This document shows positions 17,353-25,144 of a stretch of DNA of 35,556 nucleotides, piece after piece. Source of the DNA: TMED27 sp045106175 (GTDB taxonomy: Bacteria > Pseudomonadota > Alphaproteobacteria > Micavibrionales > Micavibrionaceae); NCBI GenBank assembly GCA_045106175.1, contig JBGCEF010000048.1, positions 1 through 35,556 on the forward strand, given 5' to 3'. The position numbers and the translations under genes were made by a program. A model generated the notes under the pieces. The model searched no databases. It was not told the DNA's origin and was given only the letters and a program-made list of their open reading frames with translations. The first letter of the stretch is position 1; every line of letters starts with the position of its first letter.

Positions 17353-18060
17353 TCATTTCAATATCTTAAGGTATTCTAAGGTAGCTTTTAGATCGGCTTG
17401 AATGGCTTTATCTTTTGCCTCTTGCGCGGGATCGCTGCCATAGAAATCTTCGTTATAAATCTCGGCTTTGAATGTTTCTTCTACGCGCATAGCCGTAAAA
17501 ATGTCTTCTGCGTTTGCTTTTTTATGCATTGCTGCCAAGCCTAATATCAATGACCCAGATATTGAGACGATTAATTGAAGAAGTGTGAAATCATCATCAT
17601 TCATTGCTTTAATTTCACTGTGTATTTTATCATGCGCGCCTTGCTCTTGTGTGATGGCGGCAAGACCATATGTGGTTTTTAAATCATATTCATAGTGTGA
17701 TTTGAACCAATCCAGATATTGATCCCATGTCTCTTTTTGACGATTTTTTAGCTCTGGTGGGTCATCTGCACGATAGCAGAGGAGATCAGTATCCAAATAT
17801 TTGAACATTGCTGCCTGCATGGCGTTGCGTTCATGTGATACACGGTCAATTTTCGTGCTTAAGATTTGCGTCATTGGCATGCTATCTGGGATTATTTTAT
17901 CCTCTTGTCCTGCCCATTCTTTTACAAGTGCGTTAGCAAGTTTTTCATTGGGGGCAAGCAATTCATGCTTCATCGCGGTTTTGACCGGGCGGCCATCAAG
18001 CGTAATCAAAAAGCCTTGGTCGGTCTTTTGCGTTGAGACGAGAGTGTAAAAACGTTTCAT
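17353..18060 (-). CDS. ATP12-family F1-ATPase assembly chaperone
   Basis: This 235-residue protein belongs to the ATP12 family (PF07542), a chaperone that binds the alpha subunit during F1-ATP synthase assembly; in bacteria it is characteristic of alphaproteobacteria. Family features are YTLVSTQKTDQGFLITLDGRPVKT at the N terminus, WAGQEDKIIPDSMPMTQI, TDLLCYRADDPPEL, QETWDQYLDWF, and the C-terminal helix block AMRVEETFKAEIYNEDFYG. It is the last gene of a - strand cluster crcB-rluC-(AsmA-like)-ATP12 with a 21-base gap to the gene before it. Its cytoplasmic location fits the absence of a signal peptide. Confidence 0.93.
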   Translation of the reverse strand: MKRFYTLVSTQKTDQGFLITLDGRPVKTAMKHELLAPNEKLANALVKEWAGQEDKIIPDSMPMTQILSTKIDRVSHERNAMQAAMFKYLDTDLLCYRADDPPELKNRQKETWDQYLDWFKSHYEYDLKTTYGLAAITQEQGAHDKIHSEIKAMNDDDFTLLQLIVSISGSLILGLAAMHKKANAEDIFTAMRVEETFKAEIYNEDFYGSDPAQEAKDKAIQADLKATLEYLKILK

Positions 18061-18081
18061 GGTGTGTTGTCTTTTTGAGAT

Positions 18082-19182
18082 TTACTGAAATAAAAGCTGA
18101 TTATTGTCGAATGTGGCACCACCAACGAAATCGGCGGTTGTCTTAGATGTTGCCTTAAGAGCATCGGCTTTTACGCTGATGTTATGAATAGGGGCTTTTT
18201 TATCATTGTCTGATTTGATGTCTGGATTTTTAAAAATACGATCCCACTCATTCAGCGCGTTGTGAATACGCGAGCCTTCAGAAAAATCAGCGGTATTTAT
18301 CAAAGTGGCCTCTATATCTCCAACAATTTGCATGTTTTTATCCGCAAGAATATTCCAATCAAATGTTCCGTTTGATCCAAATTCTATTGCTTCAAACTCG
18401 CCTTTCATTTTGATATTGCCTGCGGCTTCACGGATGAACGAGAAGGTTGCATTTACGATTTCTTCTTTATTATGTATCACACGAACGTCACGCAAATGCA
18501 TTCCACCTAAGCTGCGGGGGCGCATAATTCCTGATATTTCAAGCTTTCCGATTGTGAAATCAAAAGCTCCCTCTTCGCCTAATTTATATTTCGGTTTTTT
18601 CTGGCTACCGACGGCTTTAATATCAAGACCACCGCTAAACTCGTCTTCGCCTAGATTACCTTTCAAACCGATAAATGCTTTTCCATCTGCGGTTTCATCA
18701 ATGCCCAGCCTTTCTATGTTAAGCGGTTTATGATGAATAGCACCGCCATTAAATTCTGCGTTTCGTATTTGCAGATTTTTAATTTTTTGCGCGCCACCAA
18801 ATGCCGCGTCCCAAAATCCAACAGATACTTGGAAATGTTCGATTTTTCCATCTGGGTAATTAAACTCGATGGGTGGTGGTGTAAATCCGCGTTCATTGTC
18901 TGGTTTTTGGGCTTCGTTTTCTGCCCATTTTTGCATTGCATTCATATTAGGCTTCACCAACGCAATATCATTCATGCTGAGTGATATATTTGGAAAGAAT
19001 GTCATTTTATTAAATGTTCTAATCCTCGCCGCATATCCGGATGTTGCTGAGATATAATCTTCGATGGCGCCTTTGAGCGTTTCGTTATCTCCGCCCATAT
19101 TGAATAAAACGGTTACGACCACACCGATGAAAGCAGCGAGGAAAAATCCTATTTTAGCTAGACGTCCAAGCCATTTTTTCAT
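18082..19182 (-). CDS. AsmA-like envelope protein with N-terminal membrane anchor
   Basis: This 366-residue protein has one hydrophobic anchor (about residues 10-28, IGFFLAAFIGVVVTVLF). The body is a beta-rich region facing the periplasm, with repeated patterns such as IKNLQIRNAEFNGG, FDFTIGKLEISG and ISVKADALKA. The N-terminal block with LKGAIEDYISATSGYAARI...FPNISLSMNDIAL is the kind seen at the start of AsmA-family proteins (proposed lipid-transfer or assembly factors). It is much shorter than full AsmA or TamB. A ribosome binding site (AAGGA) precedes the ATG. It sits between rluC and the ATP12 gene, where many alphaproteobacteria have a HAD hydrolase (from memory). The AsmA assignment is moderate. 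Confidence 0.75.
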   Translation of the reverse strand: MKKWLGRLAKIGFFLAAFIGVVVTVLFNMGGDNETLKGAIEDYISATSGYAARIRTFNKMTFFPNISLSMNDIALVKPNMNAMQKWAENEAQKPDNERGFTPPPIEFNYPDGKIEHFQVSVGFWDAAFGGAQKIKNLQIRNAEFNGGAIHHKPLNIERLGIDETADGKAFIGLKGNLGEDEFSGGLDIKAVGSQKKPKYKLGEEGAFDFTIGKLEISGIMRPRSLGGMHLRDVRVIHNKEEIVNATFSFIREAAGNIKMKGEFEAIEFGSNGTFDWNILADKNMQIVGDIEATLINTADFSEGSRIHNALNEWDRIFKNPDIKSDNDKKAPIHNISVKADALKATSKTTADFVGGATFDNNQLLFQ

Positions 19183-19285
19183 CTGTTTTTTCCTTTAATA
19201 TTTTACAGGCTTTGCCCTGTTTTTTTGTCTTCTGGGCGGCGCGTTTGCTCGATACAGTTTTCTTTTTTAACACCCCCCTTTTACC

Positions 19286-20302
19286 TTAAATGAAGGGATC
19301 AGCCCTGAGGTTAGGGCTAAAACCGAGTGCTTTCCAGCTTTTCTTCAATTCTGGTGGTAAAGGTGCGGTGATATCCAACATTTTGCCATGTCTTGATGGG
19401 TGCGGCATGATAATGCGGCGTGCGTGCAAGTGAAGGCGGTTTGCAAGATTCATCCCCTTTAGATCCGCTTCGGCTTTTCGACGGGCTTCATGCCATTCTT
19501 CTTGTTCGGGCAAGCGGCTGTATTTTTTGTCTCCCACAATCGGGCAGCCGATGAGCTCTGCATGGACGCGTAATTGGTGCGTTCTGCCGGTGCGTGGCCA
19601 AAATGCGACAAGAGCCGCAGAGCCGAGCGCGCTTTCGAGTGTGACAAAATCAGTGATCGCCATTTTGCCTTCTTCTTCATCCACGACCATGCGTTCCTTA
19701 TTGGAACCGCCAGCTTTGGATAGCGGGGCTTTTATAGTGCCTTCGGGTGTTTCGGGGGTTGGTGAGGTGATAGCCCAGTATATTTTTTTGATATCTCGTC
19801 CTTTGAATGCATCACCCATTTTGCGAGCGGTGTTGGCGTTTCGTGCCAGTAGTAAAATGCCGCTTGTGTCTTTATCAAGGCGGTGAACGAGGCGCGGGCG
19901 AACGCCGTCTTTGTTGGTGAGTGCGTCAAGATAGAGATCGATATAGCGGCTTTGCTTGCTGCCGCCTTGGGTCGCGATACCGCTTGGCTTATTCAGTGCA
20001 TAGATATCAGCATCTTCATAGATAATCATATCCTTAATGAAGGCTCTATCTTTATCGGTAAGTTTGTTTTTTTGCGGCTGCGACTTGTCATCAACCGGTG
20101 GAATGCGCACGGTTTGGCCCGTTTCAAGTCTTGTTTCGGCTTTCGCCCGTTTGGAGCCAATGCGAATTTGCCCTTTACGCATTAATTTTTGTGCAAGTGT
20201 ATACGGTAATTCGGGCACGTTTTTTTTAAGCCAGCGATCAAGGCGTTGGCCATCGTCGTCTTGTTTGACTTCGATGTGACGGACGGATGTTTTTTCGTTC
20301 AT
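19286..20302 (-). CDS. RluC/RluD-type 23S rRNA pseudouridine synthase
   Basis: This 338-residue enzyme isomerises uridines in large-subunit rRNA. Residues ~18-70 form an S4 RNA-binding domain (RLDRWLKKNVPELPYTLAQK). The catalytic domain contains KPSGIATQGG and LVHRLDKDTSGILLLARN, with the catalytic Asp143 in the RLD triplet. FWPRTGRTHQLRVHAELIGCPIVGDKKY is the second conserved block. The position in a crcB-rluC pair points to RluC, but RluC and RluD cannot be told apart reliably by eye. Its ATG overlaps the crcB stop by 4 bases (ATGA), so it is translationally coupled to crcB. Confidence 0.93.
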   Translation of the reverse strand: MNEKTSVRHIEVKQDDDGQRLDRWLKKNVPELPYTLAQKLMRKGQIRIGSKRAKAETRLETGQTVRIPPVDDKSQPQKNKLTDKDRAFIKDMIIYEDADIYALNKPSGIATQGGSKQSRYIDLYLDALTNKDGVRPRLVHRLDKDTSGILLLARNANTARKMGDAFKGRDIKKIYWAITSPTPETPEGTIKAPLSKAGGSNKERMVVDEEEGKMAITDFVTLESALGSAALVAFWPRTGRTHQLRVHAELIGCPIVGDKKYSRLPEQEEWHEARRKAEADLKGMNLANRLHLHARRIIMPHPSRHGKMLDITAPLPPELKKSWKALGFSPNLRADPFI

Positions 20303-20682
20303 GATATGAAGCCTTTAACAAGAGTTATTGCCAGTAATATTGCGGCAATCGAGAGAGTGACAGAGCTTAGGTAATATAAGCTCATATATAGATATTGTTC
20401 GCGTTCCATCAGATGGATAACATCAAGCGAAAATGCGGAGAATGTTGTAAAGGAGCTTAACACGCCTGCAATCAGAAAGGCGCGTAATTGTTCAGGGGGT
20501 GTCCACATGCTCGCGAAGACGGAGACCGCTACCCCCATTAAAAAACAACCTAGTATATTGATAACGAGTGTTCCCCACGGGAAGCTCTCACCAACAAGCT
20601 TTAAGCTTAGGAGATAGGTAAGGTAGCGTAATACTGCGCCTATTGAGCCGCCTAATGCTATTGCTGCTATTGTGTTTATCAT
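20299..20682 (-). CDS. crcB: Fluoride ion channel CrcB/FluC
   Basis: This 127-residue membrane protein has four hydrophobic segments. Family blocks are GGSIGAVLRYLT (Arg19), WGTLVINILGCFLMG with conserved Asn42, and AGVLSSFTTFSAFSLD (73-87) with the Phe/Thr/Ser residues lining the fluoride pathway and the central Na+ site. Two copies assemble antiparallel to form a double-barrelled channel that expels fluoride. A ribosome binding site (AAGG) is seen before the ATG. I see no fluoride riboswitch; only 48 bases separate it from the divergent EamA gene. It starts the - strand cluster with rluC. Confidence 0.94.
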   Translation of the reverse strand: MINTIAAIALGGSIGAVLRYLTYLLSLKLVGESFPWGTLVINILGCFLMGVAVSVFASMWTPPEQLRAFLIAGVLSSFTTFSAFSLDVIHLMEREQYLYMSLYYLSSVTLSIAAILLAITLVKGFIS

Positions 20683-20730
20683 TGTTCTACCTTACAAATT
20701 TTCAAAAGGTTTTTATAGGGTTTTTCTAAC

Positions 20731-21618
20731 ATGTTCAATCATTTAACCGCGAATCTAAGCGCGACGCATAGAGGAATGATTCTCGCATTGGCGGGATATA
20801 CGGCGTTTGCGTTTTCTGATACTTGTGTGAAATGGTTATCTGAACAGGGTTATTCGATCTTTCAAATCATTGTTTTTGTTACCGCTATTGGCTCTGCATT
20901 AATGCTTTTGTTTTCACCTAAGTTAGGCGGAGTAGCCAGTTTGAAGGATAAAAAGAATACAAAAATTCATGCAATACGCGTGGGTTTGAATGTTGTTATC
21001 AATGTAACGGTTGTTTATTGCTTTTCGATTATGCCGATCGCCAATGTTTATACGGCAATTTTTACTCTGCCTTTTATCGCGGCGCTTATTGCGATGCCGC
21101 TTTATGGGGAAAAGATTGGTTTGCATCGGTGGGTATCGATTGTAATTGGTTTTAGCGGTGTTTTAATCGCATTTCAGCCATGGCAGGCGGGATCGAATAT
21201 CGTTTTAATGATACTTCCTTTGGCCAATACTATATTAATTGCGTTGATGTTTTTGGTTACGCGATCATTCAAGGATGTCAGTCTATTGGCGATGGGTTTT
21301 TATCCTGTTTTTGGGACATGCCTGTTGCTGTCGCCGCTCGCCTTTCAAAATTTCACACCTGTTTCCCTAGAGCATTTTCATGTTTTTGTTCTTTCGGGAA
21401 TTTTCATGTCATCTGGTATTATTTTAGTATCTGTTGCCTTTCAAACGGCTGATAGCGCTGCTGTTACGCCTATTGTTTACACAGAAATTATTTGGGCCAT
21501 CTTATTTGGGATTTTAATATTTGGTGATTATCCCGACACTTGGATGTTGATTGGTGCCGGCGTGATTATTATTAGTGGCCTGTATTTGATACGCAATGAG
21601 CATGGTAAAGAATTGTGA
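20731..21618 (+). CDS. EamA/DMT-family transporter
   Basis: This 295-residue protein has about ten membrane segments arranged as two EamA repeats. Each half has typical sequence: first half AGYTAFAFSDTCVKWLSEQG and SIMPIANVYTAIFTLPFIAALIAMPLYGEKI followed by WVSIVIGFSGVLIAF; second half AFQTADSAAVTPIVYTEIIWAILFGILIFGDYP followed by GAGVIIISGLYLI. The family exports metabolites such as amino acids or their analogues. The substrate cannot be told. It is divergent from crcB, and about 100 bases lie between its stop and the convergent RNase H-fold gene. Confidence 0.92.
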   Translation: MFNHLTANLSATHRGMILALAGYTAFAFSDTCVKWLSEQGYSIFQIIVFVTAIGSALMLLFSPKLGGVASLKDKKNTKIHAIRVGLNVVINVTVVYCFSIMPIANVYTAIFTLPFIAALIAMPLYGEKIGLHRWVSIVIGFSGVLIAFQPWQAGSNIVLMILPLANTILIALMFLVTRSFKDVSLLAMGFYPVFGTCLLLSPLAFQNFTPVSLEHFHVFVLSGIFMSSGIILVSVAFQTADSAAVTPIVYTEIIWAILFGILIFGDYPDTWMLIGAGVIIISGLYLIRNEHGKEL

Positions 21619-21668
21619 TTTTAGACACATTTTGAGTGATCAAACAAAGCCTTACATTTTCAAATAAG

Positions 21669-21718
21669 ACCTTCGGTTTGCTTTTTAAGTCTATGAACAA
21701 ACCTTCGGTTTGCTTCAT
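21669..21718. repeat. 15-bp direct repeat with an embedded hairpin
   Basis: ACCTTCGGTTTGCTT occurs at 21669-21683 and again at 21701-21715, 32 bases apart. The second copy forms a strong hairpin (CAAACC 21698-21703, loop TTC, GGTTTG 21707-21712), extendable with one bulge to ATGAA/TTCAT at 21693-21718. It overlaps the stop codon of the - strand gene. There is no adjacent T-run, so it is not a clear terminator. Confidence 0.6.
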
Positions 21719-22647
21719 ACCCCAAATATCCATCCCTCTCTTTTGATTGCAGAACTATTGATGCTTTTGGGATGAGAAATTGATTTCGGAATATTTTTTT
21801 CAGTGCCACAAAGCATCCGCAGACCAGCTGCAGAAACAATAGCATCCGCATCATGATCATTAAAACAATTCGTATCGTATTTATTTTTACAATCTAGTTT
21901 TATAAGCGTATTATTGAGTTCTTCAATGGTTTTTACCTTTGTGATGCCATGGCCCGAGCGCATTAAAAATTGACGCGGGAAGATTTCCGTTATGACGATT
22001 TTTGCGCTATTGGCGATGTCTTGTTCAAACGGCCAAATACATATTTCATTACCCATTTTTTCTTTCAAGGCGTATGCCATACGCATTGCGCTCAAACCAC
22101 CCTTCCCGACCTGTTTAGCACCGATTAATTTAAACGGGCTTTCAGGATGCCCAAACCCTCGCTCACGGCAAATGATTTCTGTCTGGCGTTTTGGGAATTG
22201 CATATTTGGGGGCATTTTTCCCTGTGTCCAAAAGAATTCACAATTTGACTGCCAATAACCGCCCGCGAAAAAATTCGCACATCGCTTAGACTCCCTTTCA
22301 ACAGCGCACCATAAATCATTGTAATCATAGTTATTTCCAAATTGCTTTTGTCCGATTATCTCTGAATATCCGAAGTTAGCATCGATGCCGATTAAGGTTC
22401 TATGCTCAAGCGATTGAATCCATTGAAAAACGTTATTTCGACTCCAGTTGTTTCGATTATTTTTGTTTCGATTATTTTTGTTTCGATTCTGGGGGTTTCG
22501 ATTCTGAGCGTTTTCTTTGTGAGGTGGGTATAATAATTGAGGCGCACACTTGCCTTGCTGGCACATTGCAACCGCAATGGAGGGTGTTTTGATTGGGGAT
22601 TTAGCGCCGGACCAATCTATTCCGACATATGTTTCAAAATTTTTCAT
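21715..22647 (-). CDS. Putative RNase H-fold nuclease (DUF429-like) with Asn/Arg repeat insert
   Basis: This 310-residue protein starts YVGIDWSGAKSP (Asp11), then LIGIDANFGYSE (Asp89), and ends with a NDHDADAIVSAAGL helix. The pattern of Asp on strand 1, Asp on a later strand and D-x-D-A-D on a helix resembles DUF429-like predicted nucleases of the RNase H superfamily. Residues 48-72 are an unusual Asn/Arg-rich insert of five 5-residue units encoded by a 15-bp tandem repeat. It begins 9 bases after the rarA stop and is probably co-transcribed with it, hinting at a DNA-related role (inference). Biochemical activity is not established from sequence. Confidence 0.7.
   Translation of the reverse strand: MKNFETYVGIDWSGAKSPIKTPSIAVAMCQQGKCAPQLLYPPHKENAQNRNPQNRNKNNRNKNNRNNWSRNNVFQWIQSLEHRTLIGIDANFGYSEIIGQKQFGNNYDYNDLWCAVERESKRCANFFAGGYWQSNCEFFWTQGKMPPNMQFPKRQTEIICRERGFGHPESPFKLIGAKQVGKGGLSAMRMAYALKEKMGNEICIWPFEQDIANSAKIVITEIFPRQFLMRSGHGITKVKTIEELNNTLIKLDCKNKYDTNCFNDHDADAIVSAAGLRMLCGTEKNIPKSISHPKSINSSAIKREGWIFGV
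22432..22506 (-). repeat. 15-bp in-frame minisatellite (5 units)
   Basis: Five consecutive 15-bp units (22432-22446, 22447-22461, 22462-22476, 22477-22491, 22492-22506) share a TTTCGATT-type core on the + strand. On the coding strand they encode QNRNP, QNRNK, NNRNK, NNRNN and WSRNN. The middle units are nearly identical, consistent with recent slippage. The reading frame is kept because the unit is a multiple of three. Confidence 0.85.
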
Positions 22648-22656
22648 GCGGGTTCA

Positions 22657-23961
22657 TCACGATTTATGCGTACGCAGATTTTTCCAATAATCTAAGCGCT
22701 TTTTGATGTCGCGTTCAAAGCCGCGTTCAACGGGCTGGTAAAATTCATGCCGCCCCAATTCCTCCGGGAAATAAGATAAGCCACTGAAGCCTTCGGGTGT
22801 GTTGTGATCATAGATATAGCCGTCGCTGTAGCCTTCTGATTGCATTAATTGCGTTGGTGCGTTCATCGCATGTTTTGGTGGCGCGTAAGAGCCGGATTTT
22901 TTTGCTAACGCTTTTGCCGCATTGAGCGCCATATAGCTTGCGTTTGATTTTGGTGCGGTTGCGATATACGTACATGCTTGGGCCATGGCAAGCTCACCTT
23001 CGGGCAATCCTAAACGCTCATAAGCTTGCCATGCAGCGATGACTAGAGGGAGTGCTTGCGGGTCGGCGTTTGATATATCTTCACTGGCGACGCATGTCAT
23101 GCGGCGCAGGATATATTCAGGGTTTTCTCCGCCCGCGAGCATTCGCGCCATCCAATAAAGCGCCGCGTCGGCGTCACTTGCCCGTAATGATTTGTGAAAG
23201 GCAGAAATAAGGTTGTAGTGGGTGTCATCGCCTTTATCGTATATCGGCGCACGGCGTTGAATGATGTTGAGCAATGCATCTTCATCTAAATCTTGCGGCT
23301 GGCCTTGAATTTTTTCAGCCATTGATAGGAGGTAGCGTCCATCACCATCCGCCAAGGTTTTAAGAAGTTCGCGCGCGCCAGTGGTGATAGGTAGCGCATC
23401 TTTTTGTTCGGCTTTAACCAAAAGTGTTTCTAGCGCAACTTCATCAAGGCGTTTAAGCACCAACACTTGTGCGCGCGACAAAAGTGCAGCATTGAGTTCG
23501 AATGAGGGATTTTCAGTTGTAGCACCAATAAGCGTGATTGTTCCGTCTTCCATGACAGGCAAGAATGCGTCTTGTTGGGATTTGTTGAAGCGGTGGATTT
23601 CATCGACGAATAATAGCGTACCAGCGCCGTTATTTTGTTTTCTGATTTTTGCAGCCTCGAATACTTTTCTAAGGTCGGCGACGCCGGAAAATATGGCAGA
23701 GATTTGTTCAAAATGCTGATCGGTATGATCCGCTAAAATACGGGCCAGTGTTGTTTTACCGCATCCGGGCGGGCCCCAGAATATGGTAGATGGGAGCCTT
23801 TTTGAATTTAAAATCTGGGTGAGCGTGCCTTGCTCACCGATGAGGTGGTCTTGCCCAACGACTTGCTCAAGCGTTTGAGGACGCAATAGGTCGGCAAGCG
23901 GGCGATTGTTATCGTCATCATTGTTTTGGACAGCAAATAAATCAGGCATATATCTAGGCAT
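22657..23961 (-). CDS. rarA: Replication-associated recombination protein A (RarA/MgsA AAA+ ATPase)
   Basis: This 434-residue AAA+ ATPase acts at stalled replication forks. Walker A is GPPGCGKT (63-70) and Walker B is LLFVDEIH (116-123), followed by RFNKSQQDAFLPVMEDG. Sensor 1 is seen in LIGATTENPSFELNAALLSR, typical of the RarA/WRNIP1 group. The C-terminal domain includes LYWMARMLAGGENPEYILRRM and ASEDISNADPQAL, the signature of the tetramerisation region. An internal ATG at residue 5 (MPDLFAVQ) is also a possible start; neither has a strong ribosome binding site. It is followed by the RNase H-fold gene and divergent from nadA. Confidence 0.95.
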   Translation of the reverse strand: MPRYMPDLFAVQNNDDDNNRPLADLLRPQTLEQVVGQDHLIGEQGTLTQILNSKRLPSTIFWGPPGCGKTTLARILADHTDQHFEQISAIFSGVADLRKVFEAAKIRKQNNGAGTLLFVDEIHRFNKSQQDAFLPVMEDGTITLIGATTENPSFELNAALLSRAQVLVLKRLDEVALETLLVKAEQKDALPITTGARELLKTLADGDGRYLLSMAEKIQGQPQDLDEDALLNIIQRRAPIYDKGDDTHYNLISAFHKSLRASDADAALYWMARMLAGGENPEYILRRMTCVASEDISNADPQALPLVIAAWQAYERLGLPEGELAMAQACTYIATAPKSNASYMALNAAKALAKKSGSYAPPKHAMNAPTQLMQSEGYSDGYIYDHNTPEGFSGLSYFPEELGRHEFYQPVERGFERDIKKRLDYWKNLRTHKS

Positions 23962-24112
23962 ATCACATAATTTTGAGAATATGAAAGCGGATTTAAATGG
24001 TTTAGGAATGCGCTATATCATAATAAGCCTATAAATATAGACGGGTTTCGCTTGACCGATGCGTATCATTTATGAAAGATATCGGTTCTTTAATGGTAAG
24101 GATTTCATAGCA

Positions 24113-25144
24113 ATGCAAGGCACAACCAGCCCATTGGAATACACCCCAGAAATCGCGCAAGCGACTGCTCCAATTTATGAGAAGCTCTCGCACCAATATC
24201 GCGAGGAGCATTGGAAAACGCTTGCCCCTTATATTTATGAGATTAATCGCCTTAAAAAAGAGAAAAATGCAGTTATCTTGGCGCATAATTATATGACACC
24301 GGATATTTTTTATGGTGTCGGTGATGTTGTAGGAGATTCATTATTACTTGCACAAAAAGCCGCAGATAGCGACGCTGATATTATTGTGCAATGTGGTGTT
24401 CATTTTATGGCGGAAACGTCGAAAATTTTATGTCCTGAAAAAACTATTTTGATGCCCGATATGAATGCGGGGTGTTCTCTATCGGAATCAATCACAGGCG
24501 AAGACCTTAAGCTATTAAAAGCGCAACATCCCGGGGTTCCTGTGGTGACTTACGTTAACACATCTGCGGATGTGAAAGCCGAAAGTGATGTGTGTTGCAC
24601 ATCATCTAACGCCTTTAAAATCATTAAAGAGCTGGAACAGCAAGGGCATGATCGCATCATCATGGCACCAGATCAGTATCTGGCCAAGAATGTTGCCAAT
24701 GAAATGAAAGCCAGCGGTTCGGATATTGAGATTATCATTTGGGAAGGGTCATGCATGGTGCATGAACGATTTACGCCCGAAGATGTTCATCGTGTGCGCG
24801 CCGAGCATGAGGACGCGTTTGTTCTTGCGCACCCTGAATGTCCGCCAAATGTAATGGCGGAAGCTGATTTTACGGGATCAACATCGCAAATGGATGCTTA
24901 TATTAAAGAACATCAGCCAGCAAAAGCGGTATTAATGACGGAATGTTCGATGGGTAGTAATCTAGCAGCGGCTAACCCCAGTGTTCAAATGCTTGGGACA
25001 TGTCAGATGTGTCCGCATATGAAACGCATCTCATTGCCGAAAATTTTAAAATCCTTACAAACATTAAGCCCTGAAATAATTTTAGATCCGGAAATTGCAA
25101 AACGGGCAAAACGCGCCGTTGATAGAATGTTGGAGTTAAGCTAA
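24113..25144 (+). CDS. nadA: Quinolinate synthase
   Basis: This enzyme condenses iminoaspartate with dihydroxyacetone phosphate to give quinolinate in NAD synthesis. From the ATG at 24113 the protein has 343 aa. An AAGGA ribosome binding site at 24098-24102 supports this start over the in-frame ATG at 24059. The [4Fe-4S] cysteines lie in VQCGVHFMAE (Cys94), WEGSCMVHE (Cys214) and MLGTCQMCPHMKRI (Cys297/300). AHNYMTPDIF, DMNAGCSLSE and YVNTSADVKAESDVCCTSSNA are further family blocks. It overlaps nadC by one base (TAATG). No nadB is found in the window, so the iminoaspartate source must be encoded elsewhere. Confidence 0.96.
   Translation: MQGTTSPLEYTPEIAQATAPIYEKLSHQYREEHWKTLAPYIYEINRLKKEKNAVILAHNYMTPDIFYGVGDVVGDSLLLAQKAADSDADIIVQCGVHFMAETSKILCPEKTILMPDMNAGCSLSESITGEDLKLLKAQHPGVPVVTYVNTSADVKAESDVCCTSSNAFKIIKELEQQGHDRIIMAPDQYLAKNVANEMKASGSDIEIIIWEGSCMVHERFTPEDVHRVRAEHEDAFVLAHPECPPNVMAEADFTGSTSQMDAYIKEHQPAKAVLMTECSMGSNLAAANPSVQMLGTCQMCPHMKRISLPKILKSLQTLSPEIILDPEIAKRAKRAVDRMLELS

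Noticed and set aside
19205..19227. Terminator-like hairpin with seven Ts on the + strand
   Set aside because: The stem is only 5-6 bp, and no + strand gene ends upstream. The surrounding genes are all on the - strand, where the hairpin has no T-run.
22432..22506. Possible CRISPR array
   Set aside because: Units are 15 bp with no spacers, are in frame within a coding gene, and no cas genes are near. It is a coding minisatellite.
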